The notes beneath the pieces are model-generated. The model searched no databases. It saw only the letters and a list, made by a program, of their open reading frames with translations, and was not told the origin of the DNA. Shown one piece after another: positions 33,128 to 45,550 of a DNA stretch of 64,000 nucleotides. Within the stretch, counting starts at the first letter, position 1. Each line of letters opens with the position of its first letter. Both the position numbers and the translations under genes were made by a program. Source of the stretch: Pisolithus tinctorius (taxonomy: Eukaryota; Basidiomycota; Agaricomycetes; Boletales; Pisolithaceae). The stretch lies in NCBI GenBank assembly GCA_024663395.1, contig JANFAH010000079.1, forward strand, positions 170,900 through 234,899, in the 5' to 3' direction.

Positions 33128-33611
33128 ATGGACTCGGGAAAACTACCAAACTACAAATCGTCATACTTGTTCAGGTTCCACCCTTACGCGAGGGTGAAGC
33201 CCTCTGCCCGCGAGAGAGTGATGGTAAGTGGCAGTGTCTGCGAAACTCGTCAGTTCGGAGTGTTCACGGTGACTAGGCTGTTCTGTACACCTCTGACGAC
33301 AATGACTTTTTTTCTGAGGACCAACGCTTTATTCCATCGTATCGAACCGCCGTCTCGGACCCCGTGAGGCCTTCGTGACATTCCCAAGTTTTTTTTTTTG
33401 ATCTTTGCTCCAGAATCCGTCTACTGTCATCGCTCCGAACCTGGATGACGTTGTCAACCTCACGGGCTCTGTCGATGCGCCCCGACGGAAGTTGAGCATG
33501 TCCACCCTAGTGGTAGTAAGTACAACTACTTTCATCACAGAACGAGGTTCATCGTGAATCACATAGGACCTGGCGCTGTTGATGTGTCGCAAGCCATCCC
33601 CTACCGACTGA
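33128..33611 (+). CDS. Small gene family, copy 1 (109 aa, function unknown)
   Basis: Four exons (33128-33223, 33277-33363, 33414-33515, 33567-33611) are joined by three phase-0 introns of 50-53 nt, all GT...AG. The product has 109 aa and no signal peptide or membrane segment. Exon 1 is basic (RFHPYARVKPSARER), exon 2 acidic (YTSDDNDFFSEDQRF), exon 3 carries LDDVVNL and RRKLSMSTLVV, and exon 4 is a short tail with LLMCRKPSPTD. A second ATG three bases upstream exists but copy 3 lacks it, so I chose the shared one. Being split into short exons, the gene is easily missed by frame scanning. No known family was recognised; the exon-intron layout repeated in three diverged copies is the main evidence that it is real. 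Confidence 0.75.
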
Positions 33612-34138
33612 TAGTGAGCACGGAGGGTTAATCACAGCTTCAGCAACGACTATCCCGTATAACTTTGTGACCTCTATCTTAATTACACTTCCCTCCTCTC
33701 CTTCGTTGACCTTCGTGCGCCTAACACCAGCAGGTCTTCGGACACGTTATGTATAATATCTAGTATATGGGAACATATGAACTACAGGTTAATATGAACG
33801 TCACTATCATCCGAGAAACTGGTTCTCGGCTTATTGGGGATTGAGACGTACTGTACTGCACACTCGAAGGTCAGTCTGCTTACTGCGAACTTGATCCCCG
33901 TAGAAAAGAAAACAGTGGAGTGGGATCATGCAGACTTCAAATTTTGCTTGTCTGCAATGGTATGGCATAACCAATGACATCTCCTTCATCCCATGACTTT
34001 CCACTCGACGTACTCCATCTCTCCTACTTCCACATGCTTGGTGCAAAACTTATGATGAATAAGGTATGTGGAGCCGCATAGACCAGGTGACATCATCGGA
34101 CAAGCACCATGCGATGACTAGAACGAAGTTAACGACAG

Positions 34139-34402
34139 TTATTGGACAAACATCAGATCTCCAAGACTCCACCTTGTCTTATAGAGATAGTATGCCGTCG
34201 CAAAGCACGTGAATGACGCAACCACGAGGAAGATAACAAAAACGGGAAGTTTGCGGTCTTGGGTCAACAGCGATGGCTCGTAGGCCTTCGTATGGCCGCT
34301 TCGCAGGTTGGACCCAGGTCGACTACTTCGAGGTGCACGCAATCGATAGGTACCCTTCTCGTTCGTGACGGAGGGTGATTGAAAAACGTATCTCGACGAC
34401 AT
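34139..34402 (-). CDS. Possible small membrane protein
   Basis: This is a frame of 87 aa with one clear hydrophobic segment (VFVIFLVVASFTCFATAYYLY) near its C-terminus, after a basic serine/arginine-rich stretch. The start is uncertain. No homologue was recognised and the other units do not keep the frame clearly. It lies just downstream of the F-box relic and could be chance. Confidence 0.2.
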   Translation of the reverse strand: MSSRYVFQSPSVTNEKGTYRLRAPRSSRPGSNLRSGHTKAYEPSLLTQDRKLPVFVIFLVVASFTCFATAYYLYKTRWSLGDLMFVQ

Positions 34403-34599
34403 CCTTTGTAGCAGGCACTCGACAAACTACCTCGCAAAACAAACTTGAGGATTACGTAAGCACCAAAGCGGAATCTGACCATGATTCTATCTACGGCATC
34501 AAGAGAAAGAAAACCAACACGACTCAACCCGCAACGACTTCAACAATTCTAAGGTACCTGTTTGTGCACTTGTTCAAAGAAACCAACCTCGATGTTCAG

Positions 34600-35468
34600 A
34601 CGCTAGAGTGAGGGGAGTACCGGTGGCATGGATGGACCAATGTCAACATTGAAGTCGTCGGGTAAGGTCACAGTCAAGTCGTGCAAATATTACAGATGGA
34701 TCAGCTCGTGCACACTACTGGACGAAACATCCACATTGCAAGAGAGGCTGCGCAGATAAGGAATTTCGCTGAAGTTCACCATCAAGGGGAGAGGTGCGAA
34801 ATAATAACGGTGAGTGTTGATCGACAATACTTGAAGGGATGGTGCACAAGCTGGCATGAAATACAAAACGCTACCGGGGTGGTATCCAGAGATCGAGAAG
34901 CTCAGCCGAACAAGGTGGGGTAAACTAACGGGGTCAGGGAACGTGATTGAATTTACAGGCAAGATTTCGTCGAAAACTTCGATGTTCAGAGTGTGAAGCG
35001 ATGGAAAGAACTCATGAGATAAGGGCAGCGAGAAGACGGTGTCCAAATTTTTTTGGGCGGACTGTGGGTAGCGGGAGCGTGGTGTGATCAAAGGTTCGGA
35101 TACGGCATGAATATCTTTTCAGCGAGAGCCAGTCTTCGTACGAAGGTTCCTGCAGGAGAGACCGGCAGGAATCAGCAACCTACCATTATGATGCGCAGGT
35201 GTAGACATCGTACCACGACCCTGCCGCTCCAATGTATCTCTAGAGTCCAGAAGTGCCCAGACAAGCACATGATGAGCGGACTCAGGGAAGACTGCGTTTC
35301 CCAGAGAACATCAAGTGCCGGGTCCATGAACGCCTTGCAGCACCTTATAAGTCTTGCAATGTCCTTGTGACAAATAGCACAGGTTCCATTCGAGTTGTCA
35401 ACTCTTTCATCCACCAAGAATTTGATAATGAGATCCAGAGTTTCGGTGATTCGAAGGCAGGCATGCAT
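34600..35468 (-). pseudogene. F-box/LRR gene copy A, broken
   Basis: The first exon starts at 35468 (MHACLRITETLDLIIKFL, then ARLIRCCKAFMDPALDVLW), which is the agaric F-box-like N-terminus. It ends at a GTACGA donor equivalent to that of copy D, and the second exon opens EPSYEDWLSLKRYS. A run of seven A near 35045 shifts the frame, and two C-to-T changes turn glutamine codons into stops (near 34697 and 34610). The leucine-rich part is truncated. Compare the intact copy at 49248-50586. Confidence 0.7.
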
Positions 35469-35499
35469 GACGCGTCGAGAACGTGTGCGGAAACGAGAT

Positions 35500-35870
35500 T
35501 TTCTCTACACGGGAGTATTCCAATATGTACTCAACAAAATAGTATAGGAGCAAATCACACTAATATGACTCACCATAGAGGGTGAAACCCAAGGGGCGCA
35601 AGCATCTGAAGTAGGATAAAAGACAATATCAGAGAGTAGTCCTGTGGGTTAAGAATATCTCATGTCCTATGCATGGTCGCATGCCTCTTGACACTGTCAT
35701 TCACAAAGTCTTTTATTTGCATCTTCGTCTGGGATGGGAGTATAGCAACGATGAGTTGGAAGCAGCGATTTCTTCAATTTACCAAGGCGTAAGTTGGAAT
35801 GGTCGACAACATGACTTGAGTACCACAGATTCACCATCAAGCCAGATTACAGGAATTGTGCTCAAAAGGG
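35500..35870. other. No gene seen
   Basis: This is the junction between array units. A 76-codon plus-strand frame (35669-35899) has no recognisable content. Confidence 0.35.
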
Positions 35871-37493
35871 TAGCGGAACCCGAGAAATGGATGGCGTAGT
35901 CTCCCCTCCTCCAATTCCCAGTTCCAAGTGTATTTTTCCACGACGATGGGTGCGCGAAGGGGGCTGCAAAGTCGGAAAAGAAAAAAGGCGGAACCCGCGA
36001 CGATGAAAGATGGCTTTGAAAAAACGTGGAGACGAGTATCGCAGTTTGAAATGTTCAGTCAATCCGATGAGATGGGACTTGGAAGCTTCAAGCGGGATTG
36101 TCATACACCATGTCGAAGCCTTGTTACGCATTTCCTAGGGTCATCAACACATATGAATATCTCGATGGGGGGCCGAGGGGAAAAAAAAAAGGGTCTGGGT
36201 GTATTGTTGTAGCCAAGAGACGTGTGTCTGTTTGTTTTTCAGGCCTACTGTGGCACAAATCGAGGTCTTCTGCATACGTAAGGCATTTGTGCTGCCAGCG
36301 CCTCCAGCAGACTTGAAACGGCTGCCTCTTTAATCGCGACGCGGGGGTTTTATTTCGCGGAAGCGTTGGGGCAAGGAAGACCCAGAGACTCTTGGAGAAC
36401 TTCGTCGCACACACCAAATCTCGCGTTAAAGCCAGGATTTCTACTCGACCATCTGCACACTAGGGCATGTGAGCATCAGGCAGCGAAATCTTGTCCAGCT
36501 GCGGTCGGGCGAGCCTCATCCTAGTGAAAAATTCCAAGTGACTTTGCTATGATGACATCTTCTACTTCTTGATCCTTCAAAGCGGTTGGACATGACAGCT
36601 GGTTGAGCCTGGGTGGCGAGTCATACAATTGAAGTGAGGGGAGTACTAATTGCATGGACGGACCCATGTCGATATCGAAGTCATCAGGTACGATCACAGT
36701 CAAGTCGTGCAAGTATTGCAAATGAATCAGCCCGTGCATACTACTAGGCGAGACTGCCACATTCCAAGAGAGACCGAAGCTGCGCAGGTTCGGCATTTCT
36801 TTGAACCCTACCGCTAAAGTGGTACTACTGGTCCCCGGGGAGCTGATTATCAACACTTGGAGAGACGGTGCACAAACCGGCATGAAACATAGGGTTTAAT
36901 CAGGGTCCGGGCGCAAGGGTGGATAGATCTCGAAGCCCAACTGAATGAGATGCGGTAAAGGGATGGAGGCGAGCAATGAGAGTGAATCTACACCCTCTGC
37001 ATAGATGTTGAACGGGAGGTTGAAGAAACCGAGGTGCAGCGTATGAAGCGACGAAAAGAGCTCGTAAAATAGATCCTCTGAAAAGATGGCTTCCAGACTA
37101 CCCTCATCGACAAAGGGTAACACCAGTCCAGTATAATTGAAGCTCGGATTCGGTGTGGATATTTTTTCACCTTGCCCAGTCCTCATGCGAAGGTTCCTCC
37201 TCGAGAAACTGTCGCAGGCGTTAGCGACTCTACCGCCACAGGTGCAAGATGGCATACCAGGATCCTGACGTCCCCAACTACCTCTATAGTCCAGAGGTGA
37301 TCAGGCAAGCACATGAGCAAAGGACTCAGGGAAAATTGCGTCTGCCAGAGAGCGTCAGGTGCTGGGTCCCTGAATGACTTGCAACGTCTTTGTGGCGAAC
37401 AACACAGTTTTAATACATGTCGCTAGCGTGTTCATTCACCAAGGACCCGATGATGTAGCGAAGAATTTCGGAGACTTGAAGACAGAGATGCAT
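35870..37493. repeat. Truncated array unit (lacks the small gene)
   Basis: Sequence at 35880-36500 aligns with 31215-31900 of unit 1, including the CCCTCCTCC block and the CAGAGACTCTTGGAGAACTTCGTCGCACAC-like block. It then passes directly to F-box copy B. The roughly 2.5 kb that should hold the dyad and the small gene are absent, so a deletion or unequal exchange shortened this unit. Confidence 0.55.
36521..37493 (-). pseudogene. F-box/LRR gene copy B, broken
   Basis: The N-terminus reads MHLCLQVSEILRYIIGSLVNEHASDMY and then a stop. A deletion of about 20 bp also removes the codons between the DVA and FKDP positions of the F-box-like region. The leucine-rich part survives as separate frames (SFRRFIRCTSVSS-type and MPNLRSFGLSWNVAVSPSSM; LTVIVPDDFDIDMG). 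The gene is not translatable as a whole. Confidence 0.65.
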
Positions 37494-38235
37494 GTTGTTT
37501 TATGGGAGAGGCAGGGCGCGAGAGGCTGATTAGGAAGGGGTGCCACTGGGCCCCAGTAGCAGGGGGATGAGCGGCGCAGTAAGCTCTGGGGATGAACAAT
37601 TGACTTAGGTGGGTGGTAGATATGGTAGTAATATGTACATAGTAGTAACCTGTAATACTGTATTGCGAGAGTCTGCAGCAAAACAGAAAGTACTGACACA
37701 TTAGTACTGATAATTCATGAACCTGTCAAGCACCGGCTGCTCTGAACAGGGTAGGTGACATGCATTGTTTAATATCCGCTAGCGCTTCCATACAGCCGGT
37801 TTAAGCACGGTGGAAGTCTCTTGTGACAGTTCCCGTGACATCTCGAAGTCACTGAGGGCCTCATTCCAACCTTGAGACCCAGCGATTACGGTGCTCCATA
37901 TTAATCTGGGACTTCGGATCCTGGGAATAGTACCGGCTGGCCGATACTTCTGTCAGTGTTTATCCATCAAAAGTGGTCATAACACTGAAAGAATTCGTTA
38001 TGGCCATACACACGAGACAGTTGCATTCCTTCATAAGGGGTGGTACCTTCACGTTGCAAAGTGTTGTACTTGCATCGAAACGATAAGCGATAGAACAGAG
38101 GGAGGTTGGAATTCATAACCCGACCAGTGTGGTTCGCAAGTCTGATAACAACCAGCGATGATGAAAAGTAAACGTAGCCACTGAAGTACCCACCATGTGG
38201 ATCATCCCCCCTCACTTAATCCAATCGCGTAAATT

Positions 38236-38742
38236 TTGCTTGCTCTAGGCCAAGAGGACAGCGAAAATGGGTTAGCGATGGAACAAGCCCGAGGGAGGCA
38301 CGTACGATGGATGAATGTATCACCGAATAAACCGTATTCATACCACCACCTCACAATCTCGAATACCGAGTGCGATCCAAGGACTGTAAACCATCAGTCG
38401 TCTCACTTCACTGGGGGGAGGGTTAGGATAGTTGACAAGGCGCCACCAGTGACCTCCGAGTCGGGTTGTGACTCTCGTCCCTGCGAAGTTGTAAGCTGCT
38501 ATGGACTCCTTCCAGTCTCGAAAAGGCCACGCCCAGGAAACGCAGGAAGTAGTTTTGCCTCTCCCAGCTCTGTGCTCGAAGCGTCCATTTTTCCCAACCA
38601 AAATGTTTCAGTGTTGGTTTCGCGAAGGGGAACGTTATGCGGGTGGCAAGATTTGCAGCGCTGGGATTGCGACAGCGGAAGAGAGTGCTTAAATTCGGAA
38701 AAGCCACGGGATACCACCGGGGAGAGCATTCGAATGGAATAA
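38236..38742 (+). CDS. Conserved frame of unit 2, uncertain
   Basis: A frame of up to 168 aa runs from about 38236. From MEQARGRHVRWMNVSPN to SVLVSRRGT it aligns in the same frame with 45551-45994 in unit 3, with several conserved cysteines (ESGCDSRPCEVVSCYG against KPACDSCPCEVVSCCG). Unit 1 has stops in the matching frame. The conservation could simply reflect recent duplication, so I rate it low. Confidence 0.25.
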   Translation: MLALGQEDSENGLAMEQARGRHVRWMNVSPNKPYSYHHLTISNTECDPRTVNHQSSHFTGGRVRIVDKAPPVTSESGCDSRPCEVVSCYGLLPVSKRPRPGNAGSSFASPSSVLEASIFPNQNVSVLVSRRGTLCGWQDLQRWDCDSGRECLNSEKPRDTTGESIRME

Positions 38743-39806
38743 ACGAAGTGGCAGATGCAAGTAAAATTTTCGGTCGGCGGTGTGGCGAAGGGTAGCATAT
38801 TTGTGGACAAGAAATTCGGTGGCCACTTCGCCGACCTTCAACGAGCAGAGAACCGCACGAACGACCCCCTCAGAAAATTAATCGAAAGTTCGCTCTCGAC
38901 GGGGAATTGTTGAAAAATGCCCAGCAGAATTGTTTGTACCATAGTTGTCAAAGGGCGAGTTTAATAAGGCCCATCATGAGAACGGCTGGCGTTGGCGGAG
39001 TTCGAGAGAAGAACCCACAACACTTTTGCACCAGATCCACTTGCACAGGAAATTCTGACGACTCGAACACATCGCACCCCTTACCATGGCTGTCGTGACA
39101 TTCTGGCATTATTTCGTCCAGACTTTTGAGTCACAGCGAAGGGCGCAGCCCAGAGATTCTTGCAGGCGCCATCGCATACAAATCTTGCGCATACCTTGGA
39201 CACAGAATTTCCAGTCGACACGCCCGCTGGTTTCTACACGCGATAGAGCATGTCAGCTCCTTTAATGTCAAGAGGGGGCTCAACGCAATTTTGTCCAGCT
39301 GCAGTGCGGCGCTCTCCATGACAAAGTACCGCGGTGAAAAATTCGAGCGATTTCGTTATGGAGTGTAGGTGGGTTTGCCTTGTCGCAGAACTCACTCGAT
39401 GTATGCCAGAGCGGGCTAGGATATTCCAACTCTTGATCGAGTCCAAATGCTGATGATGGGGGCTGGCTGAGGGAAGTCGCCGTTTTGGGGTCACACAGGT
39501 GCAGCATGACTAGTGAGTGTTTTGGTTTACACAAATGTACTCCATCCATTCTGAGGTACGATCGGACGAGGTTATTTACGCAGCCCCGATCGACAGACAT
39601 GTTTCTTGCCGGTAGATTTCCCCTGACAACTTGAAGCGGACGATATCTTCATGGATTCTTCTGTTATCACACAAATGTGGTCTTAGGAAACACTGTTAAA
39701 GCAATTGAGTTGAGTTGCACTGCAAAACTCACGATGGCGGTGAGCAACCTGCCTGTGGAATTTGACGCACTTTGGCAGTAGCGTGACGTGACATGCCCCT
39801 TTTCGT

Positions 39807-39818
39807 GTGACAGGTCAC
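39807..39818. promoter_or_regulatory. Conserved dyad upstream of small gene copy 2
   Basis: GTGACAGGTCAC, preceded by GTGACGTGACATGCCCC. See the copy at 32409; it lies about 700 bp upstream of copy 2. Confidence 0.35.
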
Positions 39819-40428
39819 CAATCTCACCCACCACTAGTGTTGGGTTTGCGTTCGCGACAGAACTGGGAGGATGGTGTAAAACGTGTATATGCACTAGCGA
39901 TGCGTACAGGAGGCTACATCGACGACGATATTTTGTGGCCAGGTTGTCTTGGTCAGAGCAGAGGACCCAAAGCCACGCTAGCACTATGAAGCTCAAGTGT
40001 GCCGTCGAAATTCTTCCTATGACTTGTCGATGGCTGAATTCAGAAACCTGGACGCGATTATGGAAAACTTACGAGGTGAAGGAAGAGGGTCTACTTCACT
40101 ACAGCCCACTTAGCAAGGTGGTGGTTCTGGACGGATGGCGTGCGAGTCTGGACGCATCGTGCGTGGCTTGTAACGAAGGTAGTTTTATTCTGGCACGGGA
40201 AGGCTTGCATTGGCATGAATATTGTGGCCAAGGGCCCTGGGACTCGTGGGATACTGCCGCGGAAACAGATTTGTGTGGGCCCAGCGCATGCGGCGAATGT
40301 CAAATTCAAAATAACGCCGCGATATGTCCCCACAACGTTTCAACTCTGGCAGAGTCCGCGATGTGGTCTGTTGACTCGATTTACGGCTTGCCCGTTCCCT
40401 TCTATTGCACATTTTAGACCCCGTTTTG

Positions 40429-40437
40429 ATATATGAG
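40429..40437 (+). promoter_or_regulatory. TATA-like box of small gene copy 2
   Basis: ATATATGAG-type sequence lies 88 bp before the ATG, followed by the same pyrimidine-rich leader (TTTTTTTTTCACCCTCCTC). Confidence 0.45.
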
Positions 40438-40516
40438 CGCTGGATCGCAGGCCCCGGTCCCTGGTATCTTCTCTTTTTTTTTCACCCTCCTCACTCTGCA
40501 ATCTTTCCTGCGGCAC

Positions 40517-41006
40517 ATGGGAAAGCTACCGACCCACAGATCGTTATACTTGCTCAGGTTTCATCCCTACGCGAGGGTGAAGCCTTCTGCTCGCGAGAGA
40601 GCAATGGTAAGTGGTGGTGTTTGCATAACCCAACCAAGAATGCTGACGGGTGACTAGGCCGCTCGGTACACCTCTGACCCTGATGGCCTTTTTTCTGACG
40701 AACAACGCGTTATCTCGTCGTATCAAACTATGATCGCGGATTCAGTGAGGTTTCAGTGCCAACCCCAGGTATCCTTACACTGACGTCTTTGGCTCCAGAA
40801 TCACTCTCTCATTATCGCACGGGGCCTGGATAATGCTGTCAACGTCACGCACTCTGTTGAAGCGCATCTCCAGAACCTGAGCGTGTCGATCCTGGTGGCA
40901 GTAAGTACAGCTACTTTCATCGTGGAATGAACGAGTTTCATCGTGAATTGCGTAGGACCTAGCGGTCTTGATGTGTCGAACGCCGTCCCCCACCGGTCGA
41001 CCGTGA
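40517..41006 (+). CDS. Small gene family, copy 2 (109 aa, function unknown)
   Basis: Exons are 40517-40606, 40658-40744, 40799-40900 and 40956-41006, again with three phase-0 introns. This copy lacks the two codons after Met found in copies 1 and 3, and gains two codons before the stop (SPTGRP), so the product is still 109 aa. The basic core RFHPYARVKPSARER is unchanged, while exons 2 and 3 differ strongly (YTSDPDGLFSDEQRVISSY; GLDNAVNVTHSVEAHLQNL). It is the most diverged member. Intact splice sites despite this divergence argue for constraint. Confidence 0.72.
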
Positions 41007-42408
41007 GTACGAAGAATTAATCCCAGCTCTAACGAGACAGGTAAAATCACTGCTATCTCGTAGATGCACCGTCGCGACGTCTATTTTAGTTTAGTTACTC
41101 CTCGCTCGCTCGCTATTTCCTTTGGTTCCTCTCTGCGTCCGACAGCAGTATGTTTTCAGATATTTCTTGTATGTCTAGTATCTAGTACGGCGAAGCATAA
41201 AAACTGTAAGTTAATAAGAACCTAGTTGTAACCATCCAAGAACTTGCGGGATTCTCAGCTTGTCGGGAATCGAGACGTCCTTTTCTGTGCAAACCAGATA
41301 TTGCTCCTAGTGTTCACCTGCTCGAGCGAACTACTCCCGGATTGGAGCGCGTCCGACCTCGAAGACGCCTTCGCCGGTAGGAATGCTGGCAAGGGGAATA
41401 TAGCTCATACCGGTGAGATGGCGAGGCGTGATTTCCTTACCGTGACGCTCGGATGTCCCTTTACCCATCCCCATGCGTGTTTCGTCCCCCTGGTGCAAAA
41501 TTCTCAGAGAAAACCGTCCATTACCAAGACAGACCCTTAGAATGCAGAAAATTTCCCTCTTGATGACTTCCCCGGCGACCATGAACTGTTTTTGAGGTGA
41601 ACTTGCCGCCCGGTGGGACGCTGCTGGACTCCCCTTACGACGATCCAGCATCCCTGCTCCTACGGATAAGAGCAAGGTTGGTTTGAAGTCGTCGCAGTTG
41701 GCAACCAAGGCTAGTCTTTCGTTACAGGTCATAGATAAGCCGAACTCGAATGGATCTCATTCTTCCCGAGTCTCCTAAGGGTATGTCAGCATGCGCATTT
41801 ACGGTCTTTTGACTCGATCGCTCGCTCCAGCCTTGATGCACCGTCAAACCTAGGTGCAGACCCGTGTTCCGGTGTTTGGAGGAAGTGACGAGGAAATACC
41901 AAGAGGAGAAAAGCAATGCAGAGTGGATGTATAAGTGACTGATATTGTACCGTATCGCATGGACGGAGCCAACCTGACCTCGTGGTGGTCAGGACGCCCA
42001 GACTCATGGAGGCGAGGAAGGCGAAGAGACTAACGGAGGTAATGAGCAAGGAAACGGATTCACAAGGAGTAGAAAGCAATTCTGAAGTGTGAATGTAGGA
42101 CCTCCACGGGCGACAGGATCAAAGGCTCTGGAGCCAAAAGAGTAAAAGACTGCTTAAATTTCGGACTGTTGAATTCCGTTGAGATTGGGCGATGTCGTCA
42201 ATCCCAAAGGCTTGAGGTTGTCTTCGGGGGTACTACATAAGTGTAATAAGGCGATAGGGAAAGCTTGGTAAAACAATAAGAAACGCACTAATAATTCTTC
42301 TCCTGATCGCTGTGATACAATCCTGTAGACAACGCTACGGTACAGGAAACTGCCATCATTCCAGGCACAGCGATTCCAACCTTGGTGCGAGAATTCTAAG
42401 ATATCGTT

Positions 42409-43654
42409 CTACCGCCGTCTGACCTTCCATGCAAGAGGGAATAATGCGGAGCTTCTTAAGAGAGATAACAAATGCACTTCTGGCTCTTTCAAAGGTAGAG
42501 TCCTCGCATTGATAGCCATGCACGGTAAGGAAAGTCGTGGGCAGCCTCGCAAGAGCACACGTGTGCTTTCCGTTGTTACACCAGTCTTCCGCTCTTGGAG
42601 TTTGTATAGGTACAGGATCTCGATATCAGGCCGCGCTTGCATTGCCCGTGTGACTAAGGCGCTGTCAATATCCAGTGTACCGAAAGAAACGAATGTGAGA
42701 ACGCGCGAGCGGTGGCAGGCAAGGAGGGGTGTCACTGTCGATTGAGGGAAGTCGTAGGAAGGATCGGAGGTGAGGGCCCGACAGGGGCATCGCGCGTCGA
42801 GTGTGTGGAAGTTTGGAGAGCGTTTGTAGATGAGCTTGATCTCCAGGAACAATGCGTAGAGGTCACTGGTTGGTGTGAGGGGAGGGTCGACTGCAAAGAT
42901 GGACATACGTCGACACGAGATCCATCGTCGACATCGAATCCATCAGGTAAGGTCACCACTAAGTCGCGCAAAAAATGGATCGACTCGTGCAGATTCCTAG
43001 GCAAGATATCCATATCACGTGTGAGGGTGAGGCTGCACAGGTAGGGTATTTCGAAGTTCACTCTCGGGGGAGGTGTAAACCACTGCAATGTATCTGGCGA
43101 AGCATTGACTATCAACACTTGGAGGGGTTGCACACAACCCGATTAGGGGTAAACGGATGTGGTCAAGGAACAGGATTGGGTTTAGAGGTGGACTCTGCTG
43201 AAGATGTCGGCGTTCAGAGTATGAAGCAACAGGAAAAGCTCGTGAGATAGATTCGGCGAGGTGTCCAAGGTATTCTTGGAGACTTGGATTAAATGTGGCA
43301 TGCTATGGTCAAAAGCTCGAATTCGGTGTGAATATCTTTCAAGCTCAGCCAGTCTTCATGCGAAGGTTCCTGCAGGAAAGACTGTGTCAGGCGTCAGTGA
43401 CGTATTACCACGGGTCCACATGACATACCAGGACCCCGATATCCCCAATTTACCCCCACAGTCCAGAGGAGGGCGGGCGGGAACATAGCAACAGAATTCA
43501 GGGAAGGCTGCGCTCGGTCCTTGAATGTTTTGCATGTCCTCGCAAGTCCTGCAATGTCCATGTGACGAATAAAACAGGCGTTATCAACCCTCTCAGGCAC
43601 CAAGAATCCGATGATGTGGTAAAGAATTTCGAGAATTCGAAGACAATCGTGCAT
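42409..43654 (-). pseudogene. F-box/LRR gene copy C, broken
   Basis: The N-terminus MHDCLRILEILYHIIGFLV with ARTCKTFKD matches copy D, but a short deletion then removes the PALDVLW part. The second exon (opening EPSHEDWLSL-type sequence at about 43370) is interrupted by frameshifts. The LRR-like remainder survives as MQPLQVLIVNASPD..., LVVTLPDGFDVDDGS and a 165-codon frame at 42409-42906 containing TLDIDSALVTRAMQARPDIEILYLYKLQ. Confidence 0.7.
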
Positions 43655-43669
43655 ATCGTGTCCCATCCG

Positions 43670-45170
43670 CTACTTGTGGGGATGATCTTGGGGATGATTC
43701 GATGATCAATGAGAGGTCATTTGATTTGTACTTCATACTTCTTCGCGATGTCCGTCTCCATCAGTCTTCCTTCGTTCTTCCTTTCTTCGTCCGACCGGGG
43801 CTTCTAGTACGACGAAGCATCAAACACGCAGGTTACCTAGTCTGCGGATTCTCGGGTCCCTGGTGGTCTCCCAGCCTTGTAGGCAGACCACAAGACGATG
43901 GACGTTCTTTTTCGAATGCTCATTGGAGCCGTCGCAATAATTACGATGTTAAACTTACGATGCCAGTTCCATGAGCAATGGTTGACTTGACAAGATATGG
44001 GATCTCGAGGTACTGCAACGCTACCCATACAGTGGACGAACGGACAGCAGCAACCAGCAAACACCGTGACGCCATGGTCTGTCTCGGAGGCTGTGCACGT
44101 CGCTTGTTTGTGATAGGACTTGTCCATCGTTGTGACGTCATCGAAGACGGGGGAATCGTCGGAGACTGTTATTTGTACGGGTTGTTGGTTTCACAAAGTG
44201 CAAGTGTACGCCTACTTTCACATTCCCGGCATGGAAAAAGAGTGTGCGTTTAGATCCTGTGGTAATCTTCGTGAATAATTAGAGTCCTCCATGAGCATTG
44301 AACGACAGTCGCAACAGTCACACTCGAGTACTTGGAAGAGTTAGTTCTGTGTTATTTAGTTTCTTTGTTGCTATCTACTATTTGTCTGGCGTCTACGTCA
44401 ACTAAACGAAGCCTTCTTCCTTCTCGCTCAGGTTGAAGGCGGAGAATAATTACTTGATGCCATAGACGCTCATGGGTCTTGTTGAGCGTGCTGAGTTCGA
44501 AGTTGGCGGAACGGGGTTATGGAAGGAACTCGGAGAGCTTGGGCTGGCAGACATCCTATTCCTGTGGCAGGTGCATGGAATAATGCGAAGATCACTAGGG
44601 CTATTTAGAGCCACCGATGTCCTCAAACATTATCGCGGACTCGAACTTGCTCGAGGACTGAACAGACTCTTGCAGCATCCCGCGTTCAAGCGCACGTACA
44701 GCACCGAGCTTCTGTGTGGTAAACAATCTTACCCGAGGTCGAGGTGCGAATAGTTCTAAGGATCTCGACTAGTTATGCATTCAACCAGCCGAACACGAGT
44801 CAAGTGGCGAAATACAAATTGTCAAGTATAGGTTGCCGCTCCGTGGCAGATTTAACTTCAGATCGTTTTTGCTGTTAGTTCACCGAATGTGATACATGCT
44901 CAAGCACGCAGTAGGATGGTAGCAGTACTAGCGTTAGAGGGGAGTACTAAAATACACTCTACGGTGTCTGACCTGCAGCAGCAATGGACGCGACTGACGC
45001 TGGCGAAGATGAAGGTTGTACAACCATATTGCCCTAGCCACGCAAAGACTGTCCAGTTGAATGTCATTGGTAGTATGTCCCATGTCTGACGGAGGGCTAA
45101 AACAGGGTGACAAACGGTTAAAATCGAAACAGGCAGGGAAGAGAACAGTGGGTCTATACGGTCCTGCAAT
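43670..45170. other. Inter-unit DNA with one uncertain frame
   Basis: A 93-codon plus-strand frame at 44472-44753 (ELGELGLADILFLWQVHGI; RSLGLFRATDVLKHYRG) looks protein-like in composition but has no recognisable domain and no partner in the other units. Otherwise I see nothing. Confidence 0.3.
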
Positions 45171-45550
45171 TGCAGTTCTCCATGATACACCGGGGTTTCG
45201 GATCATAGGAGTAGTGCCAATTGGCGAGCACCTCTTCGAGTGTATATCCGCCAAAAGTAACCATAACACGGAAAGGGCTGGTTGTTGCCACATACATGAG
45301 ACAATTGGATTTCTTCATCTCGCCGCAAAGGGGGATGTACAGATCGTGCCTCCGCGCAGGGGAGTTTGTGATTCATAACCCGACCATACATATTGATTGG
45401 TGTAGTTCACAAGTCTGATAACAACCAGTGGTGATGAAAGTAAACGCAGCCACTAATGTACCCACCATGTGGATCCTCCTCCTTCATTTTAATGCTATCG
45501 CGTGAATTTTACTTGCTCGGCACTAAGACTGTACCGAAAACGGGTTAGCA

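Larger units (their letters stand above)
31100..35468. repeat. Tandem array unit 1 (small gene plus F-box copy A)
   Basis: The unit aligns with 38.5-43.7 kb and 45.8-50.6 kb. Shared landmarks are a TTTCCCCTCCTCCAGCTCTG block (31231), a GCGGAGTTCGAGCGAGGGACC block (31610), CATGACTAGTGAGTGT-like sequence (32100), the dyad GTGACAGGTCAC (32409), the small gene (33128-33611) and the F-box relic (to 35468). Confidence 0.8.
37880..43666. repeat. Tandem array unit 2 (small gene plus F-box copy C)
   Basis: The left part (37890-38130) matches 45180-45390 of unit 3, with a shared CGGATC..GG(A/G)ATAGT block. It continues through the block at 38300-39500, the dyad (39807), the small gene (40517-41006) and F-box copy C. 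The distance from small gene to small gene is about 7.4 kb on the left and 7.25 kb on the right. Confidence 0.75.

Noticed and set aside
39788..40417. 209-codon frame with cysteine-rich end in unit 2
   Set aside because: Unit 3 has a stop in the matching frame and unit 1 shifts frame, so I do not call a gene; it is upstream DNA of the small gene.
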